A stretch of DNA of 64,000 nt from Nostoc sp. NIES-3756 (GCF_001548375.1 NZ_AP017295.1:4932501-4996500); one strand, 5' to 3'; positions 37,589-47,183 are shown, counted from the stretch's first letter. Notes: generated by a model not told the origin, from the sequence alone. Program-made: numbers and translations.

Positions 37589-37966
37589 ATGAAGGTATTT
37601 GATAATACCACAAAAAAGTTTTTTGTTGCAAGCTGGGTTTCTATAAGTCATATAGAAGTTAACAATACTCGTTTAGCCCAGTTGCCAGCTTCTCCTTCAC
37701 AGTCAGGGTGGGATATTTTTAAACCCCTACGACGCTGGTTAGACAAGATTGAAGTGAGCGATCGCCAATTAGCGCACCACCTATGTCAAATGATTCCGGC
37801 TCAATGTCCTTTTGAGCGCGACATTAAAGTATTTGGTAAGACTCTGTTACACATTCCGCCAATGTGTAAACTCAACCCTTTATATGAAGAAGTCGTCAGC
37901 TTGCGTTTCCGCGCACTATGTTATCTAGCGGATGAATGCGGCGAGGACATATCACAGTATTGTTAG
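37589..37966 (+). CDS. Mo-dependent nitrogenase C-terminal-domain protein, stand-alone
   Basis: 125 residues. The C-terminal 90 residues carry FKPLRRWLDKIEVSDRQLAH (about 47-66), MIPAQCPFERDI and HIPPMCKLNPLYEEVVSLRF with RALCYLADECGED, the Mo-nitro_C domain pattern found as short proteins in nitrogen-fixing and other cyanobacteria. Its conserved cysteines (CPFERD, MCKLNP, DECGED) suggest metal or iron-sulfur contact, but a function has not been shown that I know of. Presence here fits a diazotrophic heterocystous organism. It has an AAAGAGG ribosome-binding site. STRR repeats follow directly. Confidence 0.8.
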   Translation: MKVFDNTTKKFFVASWVSISHIEVNNTRLAQLPASPSQSGWDIFKPLRRWLDKIEVSDRQLAHHLCQMIPAQCPFERDIKVFGKTLLHIPPMCKLNPLYEEVVSLRFRALCYLADECGEDISQYC

Positions 37967-38022
37967 TCATTAGTCATTAGTCAATAGTGAAAGGTGTCTG
38001 ACTATGGACTATTGACTGTGGA
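37963..38022. repeat. STRR-type short repeats
   Basis: GTCATTAGTCATTAGTCAAT and GGACTATTGACTGTGGACTA words between the Mo-nitro_C gene and the 3' end of the caspase-like gene. Confidence 0.8.
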
Positions 38023-39960
38023 CTATTGACTCTTTTTTCTTGCCTGCCATTTCTGGATGGCTTCTTGAGAGTCTTCGTAGACGGCTGTTCCCTCTGGGAC
38101 TAGGGTAGCGGTGGCAATTGCTGCATCGAAGTTTTCTTGATCGGCGCGATTTTTAGCCAGATCAAGAATTTTTGCACTCCAGTTATTAATAGATGTTTTT
38201 GCTAAATCAAAGCCTGGTTGAGCTTGGGGTACTCTTTTAGCAACTTCAATGGCACGGTTATAAGTTGAAGCTTGTCCTGGTTTAATTAAAGCTTTAGCGG
38301 CCTCTATTAAAGTTTGATTGGCGAGAAATTGTTTAGCTTCTGAACGCCATTGTTCAATTGATTTTTGTGCTTTGGTATAAAGAATTTCGTCTTTGGGAAT
38401 TAATTTAGCAGCTGCGATCGCATTGGCGTATTGCCTTTGTTTGGCGCGACCTTCTGCTAAATCTAAAATCATCTGGCTCCAAATTTTAATATTTTCCTGT
38501 GCTTGTTCGTGTAGGGGTTCGCCGGGTTTGATTTTTTTCGCCGTGGCGATCGCCAAGCTGAGGTCACTCGCTTGAGTCTGTCTCAGGGACATTTTCGCTA
38601 AGTCTAATACAGCTTGGTTGCGTTTTTTTGATTCTGAAATAGGCGCAATTTGAGCAGTTGATTGATTCTTGGGGATAGATAGTGGGGCTGGAGATAGCTT
38701 AGGAAGCGGCCTTGGAGTTGAAGGTGTTTTGATGATTTGTGTATCACTTGTAGCGGCTAATTGTTGCCTCGCTTTTAAAACCTTAACTTGGTTGCGAAGT
38801 AGAACAATAGAAATTAAGGACACGACTACCATAGTCCCACCACCCCACAGAAGAAACTGTTTCCATAATGGAGGCTCTACTTTATTGGCTGGTAGTCGAG
38901 TGATGTAAGGTTGGGGCGCTTCGGGAATGAACCGCCCAGCACTTTCTTCTTCAGGTTGCTGGGTAACTTCTGTTTTCGTGCTTGGTAATGGTTGTTTATC
39001 TAGGGTGAGGATTAGTGATTTGCCGTTACCATTGGTTTCTACCCCTTGATATCCCTTCCAAATATCGAACTTTGGCAACTTATCGGTAGTTCTTGGGGGT
39101 TCTCCTATGGAGGGTGCAGTGAATGCCATAGCAAAGTTTTCCTCAGAAAAAATAATTGGTTCGGGTTCCGAGGGTTCTATGGTGCTGGGAATGGAGGCGC
39201 TAAGTTCTACTTCTGTATCGGTTGTGTTTTCTACTGGGGGCAGAATTGCCTGTTCTGGGAAGGGGATAACCGCTACAGGGTTTTGTGTAGGTCGCCAGTA
39301 ATGTTGAGATAATTCGGGAGTAAGACCACTTAAGTGTTGTTCTAATTGGGTTAAATCACTGCCATAGCCGGAACGTAAGGCTGACAACAATGCACCCGTA
39401 AATATCCCGTGTCCTAATTCTCTACTTTCTTGAGAAAATTGGTCTGGCTGACAGGACAGGATGGTGGCGAGTTGTAATTCTTGAGCTAGTTCGATGATTT
39501 CCTGACCTACGGGAGTCTCACCAAGGCTACCGGAAGCACGGTTGATATCGAAGATGAGCAAAACATTCAGGTTCGCTAGTTGCAAACTTTGCATTAGCGA
39601 TCGCACTTCGATACCAGTCTCTTCCACAAATTTGGGATCACCTTCGACGGGCATAAGATAATCTCTGCCGTTGTGGTTAACTCCATAACCGCTAAAGAAA
39701 AACCATAAATGGTCTTCTGGTTGCCAACAAACTGCGGCTAAATCTTCCAGCCACAACAATATATGGTCTTTGGTGGGATAGGTAGGTCTGTCTTCAACAG
39801 GTGCAGAAGTATCCGTCATCAGCAGGCATTGTTGGGTTAAAAAGCCTGCTTGTTGAATCAAAAAGTCTTTTAGCGCCTCAGCATCGGCTTGAGCGCAACG
39901 TAAAGGTTGAAATAAATGATATTGATTTACGCCTATGGCGATTGCCCAGTAGTTTGCCAT
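38023..39960 (-). CDS. Caspase-fold (orthocaspase-like) protein with catalytic dyad replaced; membrane-anchored, C-terminal helical repeats
   Basis: 645 residues. The p20 caspase domain runs from the start to about residue 200 (YWAIAIGVNQY at 4-14, ADAEALKDFL at 25-34). The usual SGHG becomes FFSGYG, so the catalytic His is Tyr92, and the D-x-C-H of active enzymes becomes FDINR (137-141), so the catalytic Cys is Asn140. It is therefore probably not a protease. A Pro/Glu/Ser-rich linker follows, then one membrane helix at about 370-392 and, from about 430 on, several copies of an alpha-helical unit (AIATAKKIKPGEPLHEQAQE, AIAAAKLIPKDEILYTKAQK, AIEVAKRVPQAQPGFDLAK, AIATATLVPEGTAVYEDSQE), each of about 60 residues. 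Cyanobacterial orthocaspases with replaced dyads are known, usually with Tyr and Ser. A scaffold or regulator is the likely role. Confidence 0.85.
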   Translation of the reverse strand: MANYWAIAIGVNQYHLFQPLRCAQADAEALKDFLIQQAGFLTQQCLLMTDTSAPVEDRPTYPTKDHILLWLEDLAAVCWQPEDHLWFFFSGYGVNHNGRDYLMPVEGDPKFVEETGIEVRSLMQSLQLANLNVLLIFDINRASGSLGETPVGQEIIELAQELQLATILSCQPDQFSQESRELGHGIFTGALLSALRSGYGSDLTQLEQHLSGLTPELSQHYWRPTQNPVAVIPFPEQAILPPVENTTDTEVELSASIPSTIEPSEPEPIIFSEENFAMAFTAPSIGEPPRTTDKLPKFDIWKGYQGVETNGNGKSLILTLDKQPLPSTKTEVTQQPEEESAGRFIPEAPQPYITRLPANKVEPPLWKQFLLWGGGTMVVVSLISIVLLRNQVKVLKARQQLAATSDTQIIKTPSTPRPLPKLSPAPLSIPKNQSTAQIAPISESKKRNQAVLDLAKMSLRQTQASDLSLAIATAKKIKPGEPLHEQAQENIKIWSQMILDLAEGRAKQRQYANAIAAAKLIPKDEILYTKAQKSIEQWRSEAKQFLANQTLIEAAKALIKPGQASTYNRAIEVAKRVPQAQPGFDLAKTSINNWSAKILDLAKNRADQENFDAAIATATLVPEGTAVYEDSQEAIQKWQARKKSQ

Positions 39961-40157
39961 CCCGCTCTTTGTAGGTTGTTTGTATGGTTGCCTAAAATTG
40001 CGGTTGGCTTTGCTGAAAAAACAAAGCTAACCTATGTCTATTAGTCTAGGAGATTCTTATCTAGTCATTAAAGATACGTATTTTTTATTACCTTCCGTTT
40101 CCGGAAAATTCTCAAGCTATTCAAAATCCAGAACCTCAATAAAGGAGAGAGCAGGTC

Positions 40158-40715
40158 ATGAGTAAAAGTAGTCCTCAACAACTATCATTAACCATTCCCT
40201 TTAAACTTATTAGCCAAATTGACACAAAAATCCGGACATTTCCGTTAATCTTTTTGCTTCTGTTTCCTGTTCCTGTATGGCTTGTAACAGAAATAGCTTT
40301 TCCCCAGATTGTGCAAGCTTACACAGCCAGAGTTGACTTGACTATTGATAGATTACCTGATGAGGGCTACGAAGCCATACTACGCCGGGCAGAAATGGCA
40401 GCTAGAGCAGCAGCTCAACGCAGCTTTGATAAAGATATTTTAGTTACAGATATTTCTGTGTATATCTCCGTACAAAGTTATGGAGCGATCGCACCAGTTT
40501 TACTTTTGGATGTCAGCCGTCAGCAATGGCGTACTCGTCCCGACCCCCAACGCTGGGCAACTTATTTCAAAAGCGCCCAATCACTCTTACTCTTTAACAA
40601 CCCACAAAACTCAGCCAACCCAGCCGCCGCCGTCACAATTCCCACAACAGCACCCAATCCCACCCCCACACCATCACCCGCAACCTCTCCTCAGCCACCA
40701 GCAGAACCGAAGTAG
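40158..40715 (+). CDS. Predicted exported or membrane-anchored protein of unknown function
   Basis: 185 residues. A hydrophobic segment at about 29-50 (LIFLLLFPVPVWLVTEIAF) after a polar N-terminus looks like a signal anchor or uncleaved signal. The domain that follows (YTARVDLTIDRLPDEGYEAI, then AEMAARAAAQRSFDKDILVT) is a conserved-looking alpha/beta fragment, and the last 40 residues are Pro/Thr/Ala-rich (PTPTPSPATSPQPPAEP), as in wall- or surface-exposed tails. It has an AAAGGAGAG ribosome-binding site. I do not recognise a named family. Confidence 0.72.
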   Translation: MSKSSPQQLSLTIPFKLISQIDTKIRTFPLIFLLLFPVPVWLVTEIAFPQIVQAYTARVDLTIDRLPDEGYEAILRRAEMAARAAAQRSFDKDILVTDISVYISVQSYGAIAPVLLLDVSRQQWRTRPDPQRWATYFKSAQSLLLFNNPQNSANPAAAVTIPTTAPNPTPTPSPATSPQPPAEPK

Positions 40716-40770
40716 AACAGTTATCAGTTATCAGTTATCAGTTATCAGTTAACAGTTGTCAGGTTATTTG
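40713..40770. repeat. STRR: tandem CAGTTATCAGTTAT units
   Basis: At least four consecutive near-perfect ATCAGTT-type 10-base units, then CAGTTAACAGTTGTCAGG. A classic short tandemly repeated repetitive sequence of heterocystous cyanobacteria, located just after the previous stop codon. Confidence 0.85.
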
Positions 40771-40887
40771 CACTGTTGACTGTTGACTATGGACTATTGA
40801 CTGTTCCCTTTTTCTTTCCCAATAGTGATCATCGTTATTTGATCGCTTAGAATAGAAAGGTTGTCAAGAATTACGATATCAGCTAGT

Positions 40888-41061
40888 ATGGCGGTTCCTA
40901 AGAAGAAAACATCTAAATCAAAACGCGATAAGCGTCGAGCTACCTGGAGACATAAGGCTGCTGTGGAAGCGCAAAAAGCTTTGTCCTTGGGCAAATCAAT
41001 ATTGACTGGACGTTCTACATTTGTCTATCCTACTGCGGAAGAAGAAGACGAAGAAGAATAA
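40888..41061 (+). CDS. rpmF: Ribosomal protein bL32
   Basis: 57 residues starting [20 protein letters not shown]. The ATG at 40888 gives the canonical N-terminus; an upstream TTG at 40861 would add nine unsupported residues. The protein is short and basic with an acidic C-terminal tail (EEEDEEE), typical of cyanobacterial L32, which lacks the zinc-binding cysteines found in some bacterial homologues. It is a component of the large ribosomal subunit. Confidence 0.95.
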   Translation: MAVPKKKTSKSKRDKRRATWRHKAAVEAQKALSLGKSILTGRSTFVYPTAEEEDEEE

Positions 41062-41279
41062 GAAAAAAATGGGTAATGAGTAATCGGCAGAACCAATTAC
41101 CCATTACCTCTCACCCATGACTGATGATCAAATAATCATATAAAGAGTAAGTTATCTATAGCTCTAGATTTTTTAGTGTTTATTAAAATTAATATTTATC
41201 AATAGAAATTTCTTTGCTGGGAAAATAGAAGTATTGGTTTGTACTCAGCAATTCATATATCGTTAATTTTTATATAAAT

Positions 41280-41870
41280 ATGCTAGGAAAATTTTTTCAG
41301 AAGCCAGACCAAGAAAATGCTGAGCGAGTTCCTCCAGGACAGCATCTAGCTAAGGGTTTCCCTGTTCTCACCTATGGCGCTGCACCTAAAGTCACTATTG
41401 ATGGGTGGGAGTTTAAAGTTTGGGGTTTGGTAAAACCTGCCATTTTCACTTGGTCGGATTTTATGGCTTTACCTCATCACGAATTTACGGCAGACTTTCA
41501 CTGTGTTACCCGTTGGTCTAAGCTAGATGTCAAATGGACAGGGATTAAAGTTACAGATTTTATGAGTCTGATTGAGGTAGACCCTCAAGCTGTTCATGTG
41601 ATGCAACATTGCTATGGTGGTTACACCACAAATATTGCCATGAACGATTTTGTACGAGAAGAAAACTTCTTTGCCTTTAAATTATTTGGTGAAGACCTCC
41701 CCTTAGAACATGGCGGGCCGATGCGCTTAGTTGTACCCCATCTGTACGCCTGGAAAAGTGCTAAGTGGATTAATGGTCTAGAGTTTCTTGATAAGGAAGA
41801 ACTGGGTTTCTGGGAACGCAATGGTTACAACCGTCGCGGTGAACCTTGGGCAGAGGAAAGATATAGTTAA
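41280..41870 (+). CDS. Sulfite-oxidase-like molybdopterin oxidoreductase (small, YedY/MsrP-like domain only)
   Basis: 196 residues. HCVTRWSKLDVKWTGI (74-89) contains Cys75, which would ligate molybdenum, and LEHGGPMRLVVPHLYAWKSAKWINGL (about 140-165) is the second family block. The domain is the SUOX molybdopterin-binding fold without the C-terminal Ig-like dimerisation domain of full sulfite oxidases. No Tat or Sec signal is visible at the N-terminus, so it should be cytoplasmic. The partner and the substrate are unknown; related cyanobacterial proteins are annotated simply as sulfite oxidase-like. The gene lies alone on +. Confidence 0.88.
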   Translation: MLGKFFQKPDQENAERVPPGQHLAKGFPVLTYGAAPKVTIDGWEFKVWGLVKPAIFTWSDFMALPHHEFTADFHCVTRWSKLDVKWTGIKVTDFMSLIEVDPQAVHVMQHCYGGYTTNIAMNDFVREENFFAFKLFGEDLPLEHGGPMRLVVPHLYAWKSAKWINGLEFLDKEELGFWERNGYNRRGEPWAEERYS

Positions 41871-41905
41871 TTCGTAATTCGTAATTCGTAATTCGTAATT
41901 GGTAA
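41871..41905. repeat. TTCGTAATTCGTAATTCGTA tandem repeat
   Basis: Four to five copies of TTCGTAA directly after the stop codon. The inverted word recurs at 49060-49097. Confidence 0.85.
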
Positions 41906-41930
41906 TTTACCAGTACTCAATCCTCAATCC

Positions 41931-43313
41931 CTACTTAATAAGACGCTTGATTAACCCCAATTTATCTTTGTAGGGAGCGTAACGCCAATTTAGGTCTAGC
42001 CAGAAGGAGTTTTTCAAGACACTTTTGTAATGGGAAAAGGTGTCGAAGCTGGCTTTACCGTGATAACTACCGATACCACTATCTCCTACGCCACCAAATG
42101 GTAGGGATGAAACGCCTATGTGCATCATTGTGTCGTTAATACATACTCCACCAGATGAGGTTTCTTGTAAGACACGTTTTTGTAGGGTTTGATTTTGCGT
42201 AAATAGGTATAAAGCTAGGGGTTTTGGTTGAGAATTAATTAGGGCGATCGCATCTTTAATATCTGTGTATTCAATCACAGGTAAAATCGGCCCAAAAATT
42301 TCTTCCTGCATTACAGGATCTGTCAAAGCAACTTTATCTAAAATTGTGGGAGCGATATATTTGTTTTCATAATTTGTTTCGCCACCAACAATAATTTTGC
42401 CGTTGTTGAGGAATTTAGTTAAACGCTCAAAATGTCTATGGCTAATAATTCTGCCATAATCAGGGCTTTGGGCTGGGTTATCGCCATAGAATTGTTTGAG
42501 GGTTTTTTGTATAGCGGCGATTAAATCTTTTTTGATATTTTGATTAACTAAAAGATAGTCAGGGGCGATGCAAGTTTGACCTGCATTAATAAATTTACCC
42601 CAAGTAATGCGTCTAGCTGTATGTTCAAAATTAATATCAGTATCAACAATACAAGGACTTTTACCGCCCAACTCTAAGGTAACTGGTGTGAGTTGTTTAG
42701 CTGCGGCTTCCATGACAATTTTGCCTATGGCTGTACCACCAGTAAAAAAGATGTGGTCAAATTTTTGGGCTAGTAATTCTTGGCTGGTTTCCACACTACC
42801 TTCTACTATGGCAATATACTCGCTCTTGAAATATTTACTAATTAGTTCTGCTACTAAACTAGAGGTATGAGGTGCAAGTTCTGATGGTTTGACAATAGCA
42901 CAATTTCCAGCAGCGATCGCCCCAACTAAAGGTGTTATTATTAAAGCAAATGGATAATTCCAAGGGCTAACAATTAAAACAACTCCTAATGGTTCTGGAT
43001 AAATTTTTCCTGAGTAAGAAAAGAAGTCTAGTGGAACATCAGCTTTTTTGGGCTTAGACCAATTTTTAATATTTTTAATAGCATAATTAATTTCTTTAAT
43101 TGATCCAATTTCTGTGGCGTAAATTTCAAATTCAGATTTATTTAAATCTGCTTTTAAGGCTTTAGTTATTTGTTGCTCATTCTCAGTAATTAATTGCTTA
43201 AGCTTGTTTAATTGTTCTAGACGAAAATTGACATCTTTTGTTTGACCAGTCTGGAAAAAATTACGCTGCTTTTCAACTATTCGAGTAATTTTTGAGGTTT
43301 CGATAGTAACCAT
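41931..43313 (-). CDS. NAD(P)-dependent aldehyde dehydrogenase (class 3-like)
   Basis: 460 residues, without the N-terminal extension of larger ALDHs. SPWNYPFALIITPLVGAIAAGN and PSELAPHTS form the coenzyme site, FTGGTAIGKIVMEAAAK is the cofactor-clamping motif, ELGGKSPCIV (about 212-222) holds the general-base Glu and NAGQTCIAPDY (about 242) the catalytic Cys. A hydrophobic C-terminus (LDLNWRYAPYKDKLGLIKRL) recalls class 3 and fatty-aldehyde enzymes. In cyanobacteria this group oxidises fatty aldehydes and apocarotenals; the substrate here is not determinable. It lies 62 bp from the hybrid kinase on the same strand. Confidence 0.92.
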   Translation of the reverse strand: MVTIETSKITRIVEKQRNFFQTGQTKDVNFRLEQLNKLKQLITENEQQITKALKADLNKSEFEIYATEIGSIKEINYAIKNIKNWSKPKKADVPLDFFSYSGKIYPEPLGVVLIVSPWNYPFALIITPLVGAIAAGNCAIVKPSELAPHTSSLVAELISKYFKSEYIAIVEGSVETSQELLAQKFDHIFFTGGTAIGKIVMEAAAKQLTPVTLELGGKSPCIVDTDINFEHTARRITWGKFINAGQTCIAPDYLLVNQNIKKDLIAAIQKTLKQFYGDNPAQSPDYGRIISHRHFERLTKFLNNGKIIVGGETNYENKYIAPTILDKVALTDPVMQEEIFGPILPVIEYTDIKDAIALINSQPKPLALYLFTQNQTLQKRVLQETSSGGVCINDTMMHIGVSSLPFGGVGDSGIGSYHGKASFDTFSHYKSVLKNSFWLDLNWRYAPYKDKLGLIKRLIK

Positions 43314-43374
43314 TTATCCTCACACTTTATTTTTAGAATTATGTAATTAGATATTAATAAATAATACTTTATAT

Positions 43375-44535
43375 TCACATTTTCACTGGCAAACTCACAG
43401 TAAATACACTGCCTTTACCTACATCTGAATGTACTACAATATTACCTTGATGAGCTTCAACAATGCGCCGAGAAAGATATAAACCTAATCCACTCCCAGC
43501 AATTTTATGACTACCTTGGCGAAATCTTTCAAATAAGGTCGCTTGTTCTTCTAATGGTATACCTGGGCCTGTATCAGCTATTTCCACATTTATATAATCG
43601 CTGTTAATAGGGGATGAAGAAGCATCTTGTTGATTACTTAATGTGACGGTTTTAATGCGGATAGTTACGGAACCAGATGGGGTAAATTTGATAGCATTGC
43701 CTATGAGGTTAGTAAATAAGCGATATAGTTCTAAGCGATCGCCTACGGTGAGCGGAACACCATCACCTGTTACAATACTTGATTTAGATGCGTTCTCAAA
43801 GTCTCGATTAATGACCAAGCCTTTGTCTTGGGCTAAGGGGTTCAGTTCTCCGATGACTTCATCGAGTAACTGACTCAGATTGACTGGTTGAAATGCCAAA
43901 GTTTTACGCCCAGCTTCAAAGCGATAAACTTCTAATAAAGTGTTCACCATCGAAAGCAAATTGATATTGCTACGTGCCATGATGGTTATTACTTCGTGCA
44001 TTTGTGCTGATAAGTCTCCCAAAGCACCTTGTTGAAATAATGCCAGCATCCTATCAGCAGCTACTAAAGGGGTGCGTAAATCGTGGGTGAGACGAGAAAC
44101 AAAATCTTCACGCTGACGGGCAATTTCGTCGCGTTCATCCATACTATGCTTTAACCGTAAGAGCGATCGCACTCTAGCTAGTAACTCATCCATTGTCACA
44201 GGTTTACGGATGAAATCATCAGCACCCAAATCTAAACCATGTGCTACATTTGGCGCGTCATGGGCAGTAATTAACAAGATAGGGATGTACTGCTGCAACT
44301 TCATTTCCCCACGCACCCGCCTAGTGACTTCATAACCATCCATACCAGGCATCATTAAATCTAACAGTACCAAATCACAAGGGGATGCTTGCAATTGAGC
44401 CAACGCTGAGAAACCATCTTCGGCGGTGCTAACTGTATAACCTTCTTCTTCCAGAATGGTTTTAATTAAAAACACGTTATCTGGAGAATCGTCAACTACC
44501 AGAATTTTTCCAGATTGAGGAGATTTTGCACACAT
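43375..44535 (-). CDS. Receiver-histidine kinase hybrid (REC-HisKA-HATPase)
   Basis: 386 residues. An N-terminal receiver domain (ILVVDDSPDNVFLI at 11-24, phospho-Asp in LVLLDLMMPGMDG near residue 58, IRKPVTMDEL) is followed by a HisKA dimerisation domain with the phospho-accepting His at about 151 (RLTHDLRTPLVAA) and a HATPase domain (LFTNLIGNAIKFTPSG, IADTGPGIP, GSGLGLYLSRRIVEAHQG). The domain order REC first, kinase second is common in cyanobacterial phosphorelays. It has no sensor domain, so it is probably soluble and receives its phosphate or signal from another kinase. The Rpn-like gene ends 8 bp upstream, so co-transcription with ureC and the Rpn-like gene is possible. Confidence 0.9.
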   Translation of the reverse strand: MCAKSPQSGKILVVDDSPDNVFLIKTILEEEGYTVSTAEDGFSALAQLQASPCDLVLLDLMMPGMDGYEVTRRVRGEMKLQQYIPILLITAHDAPNVAHGLDLGADDFIRKPVTMDELLARVRSLLRLKHSMDERDEIARQREDFVSRLTHDLRTPLVAADRMLALFQQGALGDLSAQMHEVITIMARSNINLLSMVNTLLEVYRFEAGRKTLAFQPVNLSQLLDEVIGELNPLAQDKGLVINRDFENASKSSIVTGDGVPLTVGDRLELYRLFTNLIGNAIKFTPSGSVTIRIKTVTLSNQQDASSSPINSDYINVEIADTGPGIPLEEQATLFERFRQGSHKIAGSGLGLYLSRRIVEAHQGNIVVHSDVGKGSVFTVSLPVKM

Positions 44536-44543
44536 GTGATTGT

Positions 44544-45476
44544 TTATTCTCCAGATGTGAGATTATTTAATAGTTGCTGAAATTCATTGGTAGATGAAAT
44601 TGCGATCGCTCTTTTCAGCAATGTCTTGAGTACAGATGGTTGATCGATTCTATTAATGGCTTCCACAATAGAAGTTGGTACTTCTCCAAATCGTGTTTCT
44701 AGCACTTCAAGGACACTTTCTCTAATCCCTTCTTCTTTTGCTAATCGTTCAATACTAGTTACGTACCGCATTCTTTGTACCTCCTCGTAACTTCTGACTT
44801 CTGTTTTAAAACTTAGCGCCAACTCCCTTGGTAAAACCATTATCCAATCGATAAACCGGAATAATTCCTGAATATCTTCTCGGTTATATCCCCTCTCAAA
44901 TAGCCTTCTCACCAGGCTTAATTTCCACTGTAGCCGACTTTCTGGTTTTCGTTGCGTTGCCTTGGTTTTGAGATGCGCCATCACAATTATCCCAAAGGGA
45001 TTGGTGGTTTGTTCTAGGGTTTCCCAAGTTGCTTCATAGTCTAACAATTTCGCTATGGGGAACTCCAAACTGACGCGACATCCGCCTAGTTGATAGCTGT
45101 AATTATTAGGTCGCCAATTTGCTTGTTCATCGCCTAAAACTGCCAAGCTGATGACTCGATTTCGATGACGGTCAAACAAACGGTAATTGTAGGTGTACAT
45201 CCTTTCGGCAAATTGGCTGTCATATTGTCCTTGGACTTCTACATGAACTAGTACCCAAGCTTCTTCACCATCGAGTAACCAAACCTTGGCAACTTTATCA
45301 ACTAAACGCCGTCCAATTTCTGCATCTGGTTCTAGTTGTTGTAGTTCGTTGTCCAGAGGTCGCGTCCAATCGATTTCGGCGTAAGCTTGGGTAAAAAAGA
45401 ACTCCAGAAAGCGGGGGAAATATAGTTCGATAACCTCTTTCCACGGGCTATCGTAGTCGGTCGATTGCTCAGTCAT
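44544..45476 (-). CDS. Rpn/PD-(D/E)XK nuclease-family protein with DUF4351-like C-terminus
   Basis: 310 residues. The N-terminal nuclease-like domain (WKEVIELYFPRFLEFFFTQA, then VLVHVEVQGQYDSQFAERMY, where E-x-Q completes the PD-(D/E)XK core) is typical of the Rpn/transposase-associated family, and the C-terminal LEVLETRFGEVPTSIVEAIN and QPSVLKTLLKRA segments match DUF4351-like tails of cyanobacteria. It starts one base after the ureC stop, on the same strand, so it may be translated from the urease transcript, although it has no known role there. Rpn proteins of E. coli promote recombination; most cyanobacterial copies are unstudied. A second, divergent member is at 53385-54203. Confidence 0.82.
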   Translation of the reverse strand: MTEQSTDYDSPWKEVIELYFPRFLEFFFTQAYAEIDWTRPLDNELQQLEPDAEIGRRLVDKVAKVWLLDGEEAWVLVHVEVQGQYDSQFAERMYTYNYRLFDRHRNRVISLAVLGDEQANWRPNNYSYQLGGCRVSLEFPIAKLLDYEATWETLEQTTNPFGIIVMAHLKTKATQRKPESRLQWKLSLVRRLFERGYNREDIQELFRFIDWIMVLPRELALSFKTEVRSYEEVQRMRYVTSIERLAKEEGIRESVLEVLETRFGEVPTSIVEAINRIDQPSVLKTLLKRAIAISSTNEFQQLLNNLTSGE

Positions 45477-47183
45477 TTAAAATAAAAAATATCTCTGTGC
45501 CATAGGTAAAATTGTCGCAGGTTCACAAGTCAACAATTCCCCATCCGCCCTAACCTCGTATGTTTCGGGGTCTACTTCTATGTGGGGTAAGGCATCATTC
45601 AATTTCATATCCTGCTTAGTTAATTGGCGTGTTCCCGAAACGGCGACGGCTGATTTGCGTAAACCCAATTGCTTAGGAATATCTCTTTCTAATGCGGCTT
45701 GGGAGACAAAGGTTAAAGATGTGGCATTTCTCGCGCCTGCAAAACTGCCAAACATGGGGCGCATATGCACTGGCTGCGGTGTGGGAATGCTGGCGTTAGC
45801 ATCTCCCATCTGTGACCAAGCTATCATCCCACCTTTAATTACTATCTCTGGTTTGACACCAAAAAAAGCTGGTTGCCACAAACATAAATCTGCAAGTTTG
45901 CCTTCTTCCACTGAACCTACATACTGAGCGATGCCATGAGTAATTGCGGGATTTATAGTGTATTTCGCAACATATCTTTTAGCTCTTAAATTGTCTGCTT
46001 CCCCATCTCCTGCAAGGGTTCCACGTTGTATCTTCATTTTGTGGGATGTCTGCCAAGTGCGAATTATTACTTCCCCTACTCTACCCATTGCTTGGGAGTC
46101 AGACGCAATCATACTAAACGCGCCTAAATCATGCAAAATATCTTCGGCGGCGATAGTTTCGCGGCGGATGCGGGATTCGGCAAAAGCAACATCTTCTGCG
46201 ATCGCCGGATCTAGGTGATGACATACCATCAACATATCGAGGTGTTCGTCTAGGGTGTTGACGGTGTAAGGACGGGTGGGGTTGGTGGAAGAGGGGAGGA
46301 CATTGGCTTGTCCGCAGACTTTGATGATATCGGGTGCGTGTCCTCCACCTGCGCCTTCGGTGTGGTATGTGTGGATGGCGCGATTTTTAAAGGCGGCGAT
46401 GGTATCTTCGACAAAGCCGGCTTCGTTGAGGGTGTCGGTGTGGATGGCTACTTGCACATCGTATTCGTCGGCTACAGTTAAGCAAGTATCAATGGTGGCG
46501 GGTGTAGTTCCCCAGTCTTCATGCAGCTTTAAACCAATTGCCCCTGCTAAGATTTGTTCTGTAAGTCCTTGGGGTTGACTAGCGTTACCTTTACCCAAAA
46601 ATCCTAAGTTCATAGGGAAAGCATCAGCCGCTTGTAGCATCCGGTACATATTCCAAGGGCCGGGGGTACAGGTGGTGGCGTTGGTTCCTGTGGCTGGGCC
46701 TGTACCGCCACCTATCATGGTAGTGATACCGGAAGCGATCGCTACTTCTATCTGCTGGGGACAAATAAAATGGATATGGGTATCAATACCGCCAGCCGTG
46801 AGAATCATTCCTTCCCCAGCTAAAGCTTCAGTTCCAGGGCCGATAATAATATCTACATTGTCTTGAATATAAGGATTCCCCGCTTTCCCAATTTTAAATA
46901 TTTTGCCATCTTTAATGCCGATATCTGCTTTGACTATTCCCCACCAATCGAGGATTAAAGCATTAGTAATAACTAAATCTACTGCACCATCGGCGTTAGC
47001 AATGGGGGATTGTCCCATCCCATCCCTAATGACTTTACCACCACCAAATTTCACTTCGTCGCCGTAGGTTGTGAAGTCTTGTTCTACTTGTATAAATAAT
47101 TCTGTGTCAGCTAGACGGATGCGATCGCCTACTGTGGGGCCGTAAGTTTCTGCGTAGGCGCGGCGGGACATTCTGTAGGCCAT
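45477..47183 (-). CDS. ureC: Urease alpha subunit
   Basis: 568 residues, full length for the bacterial alpha chain. [10 protein letters not shown] (nickel-binding HxH, about 136-138), [12 protein letters not shown] with the Lys that is carbamylated to bridge the two nickels (about 219), and [15 protein letters not shown] and [16 protein letters not shown] (nickel and active-site His) are intact, as is MVCHHLDP with the catalytic His region. It hydrolyses urea to ammonia and carbamate with UreA and UreB. An unrelated orphan gene separates it from ureB; the 121-bp gap upstream may contain its own ribosome-binding and promoter signals. Confidence 0.97.
   Translation of the reverse strand: MAYRMSRRAYAETYGPTVGDRIRLADTELFIQVEQDFTTYGDEVKFGGGKVIRDGMGQSPIANADGAVDLVITNALILDWWGIVKADIGIKDGKIFKIGKAGNPYIQDNVDIIIGPGTEALAGEGMILTAGGIDTHIHFICPQQIEVAIASGITTMIGGGTGPATGTNATTCTPGPWNMYRMLQAADAFPMNLGFLGKGNASQPQGLTEQILAGAIGLKLHEDWGTTPATIDTCLTVADEYDVQVAIHTDTLNEAGFVEDTIAAFKNRAIHTYHTEGAGGGHAPDIIKVCGQANVLPSSTNPTRPYTVNTLDEHLDMLMVCHHLDPAIAEDVAFAESRIRRETIAAEDILHDLGAFSMIASDSQAMGRVGEVIIRTWQTSHKMKIQRGTLAGDGEADNLRAKRYVAKYTINPAITHGIAQYVGSVEEGKLADLCLWQPAFFGVKPEIVIKGGMIAWSQMGDANASIPTPQPVHMRPMFGSFAGARNATSLTFVSQAALERDIPKQLGLRKSAVAVSGTRQLTKQDMKLNDALPHIEVDPETYEVRADGELLTCEPATILPMAQRYFLF

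Noticed and set aside
40713..40770. Possible CRISPR array
   Set aside because: The repeated units are adjoining 10-base words with no spacers of 30-40 bases, so they are STRR.
45580..46866. Several + strand frames of 64-115 codons
   Set aside because: All lie opposite ureC and follow its codon structure.
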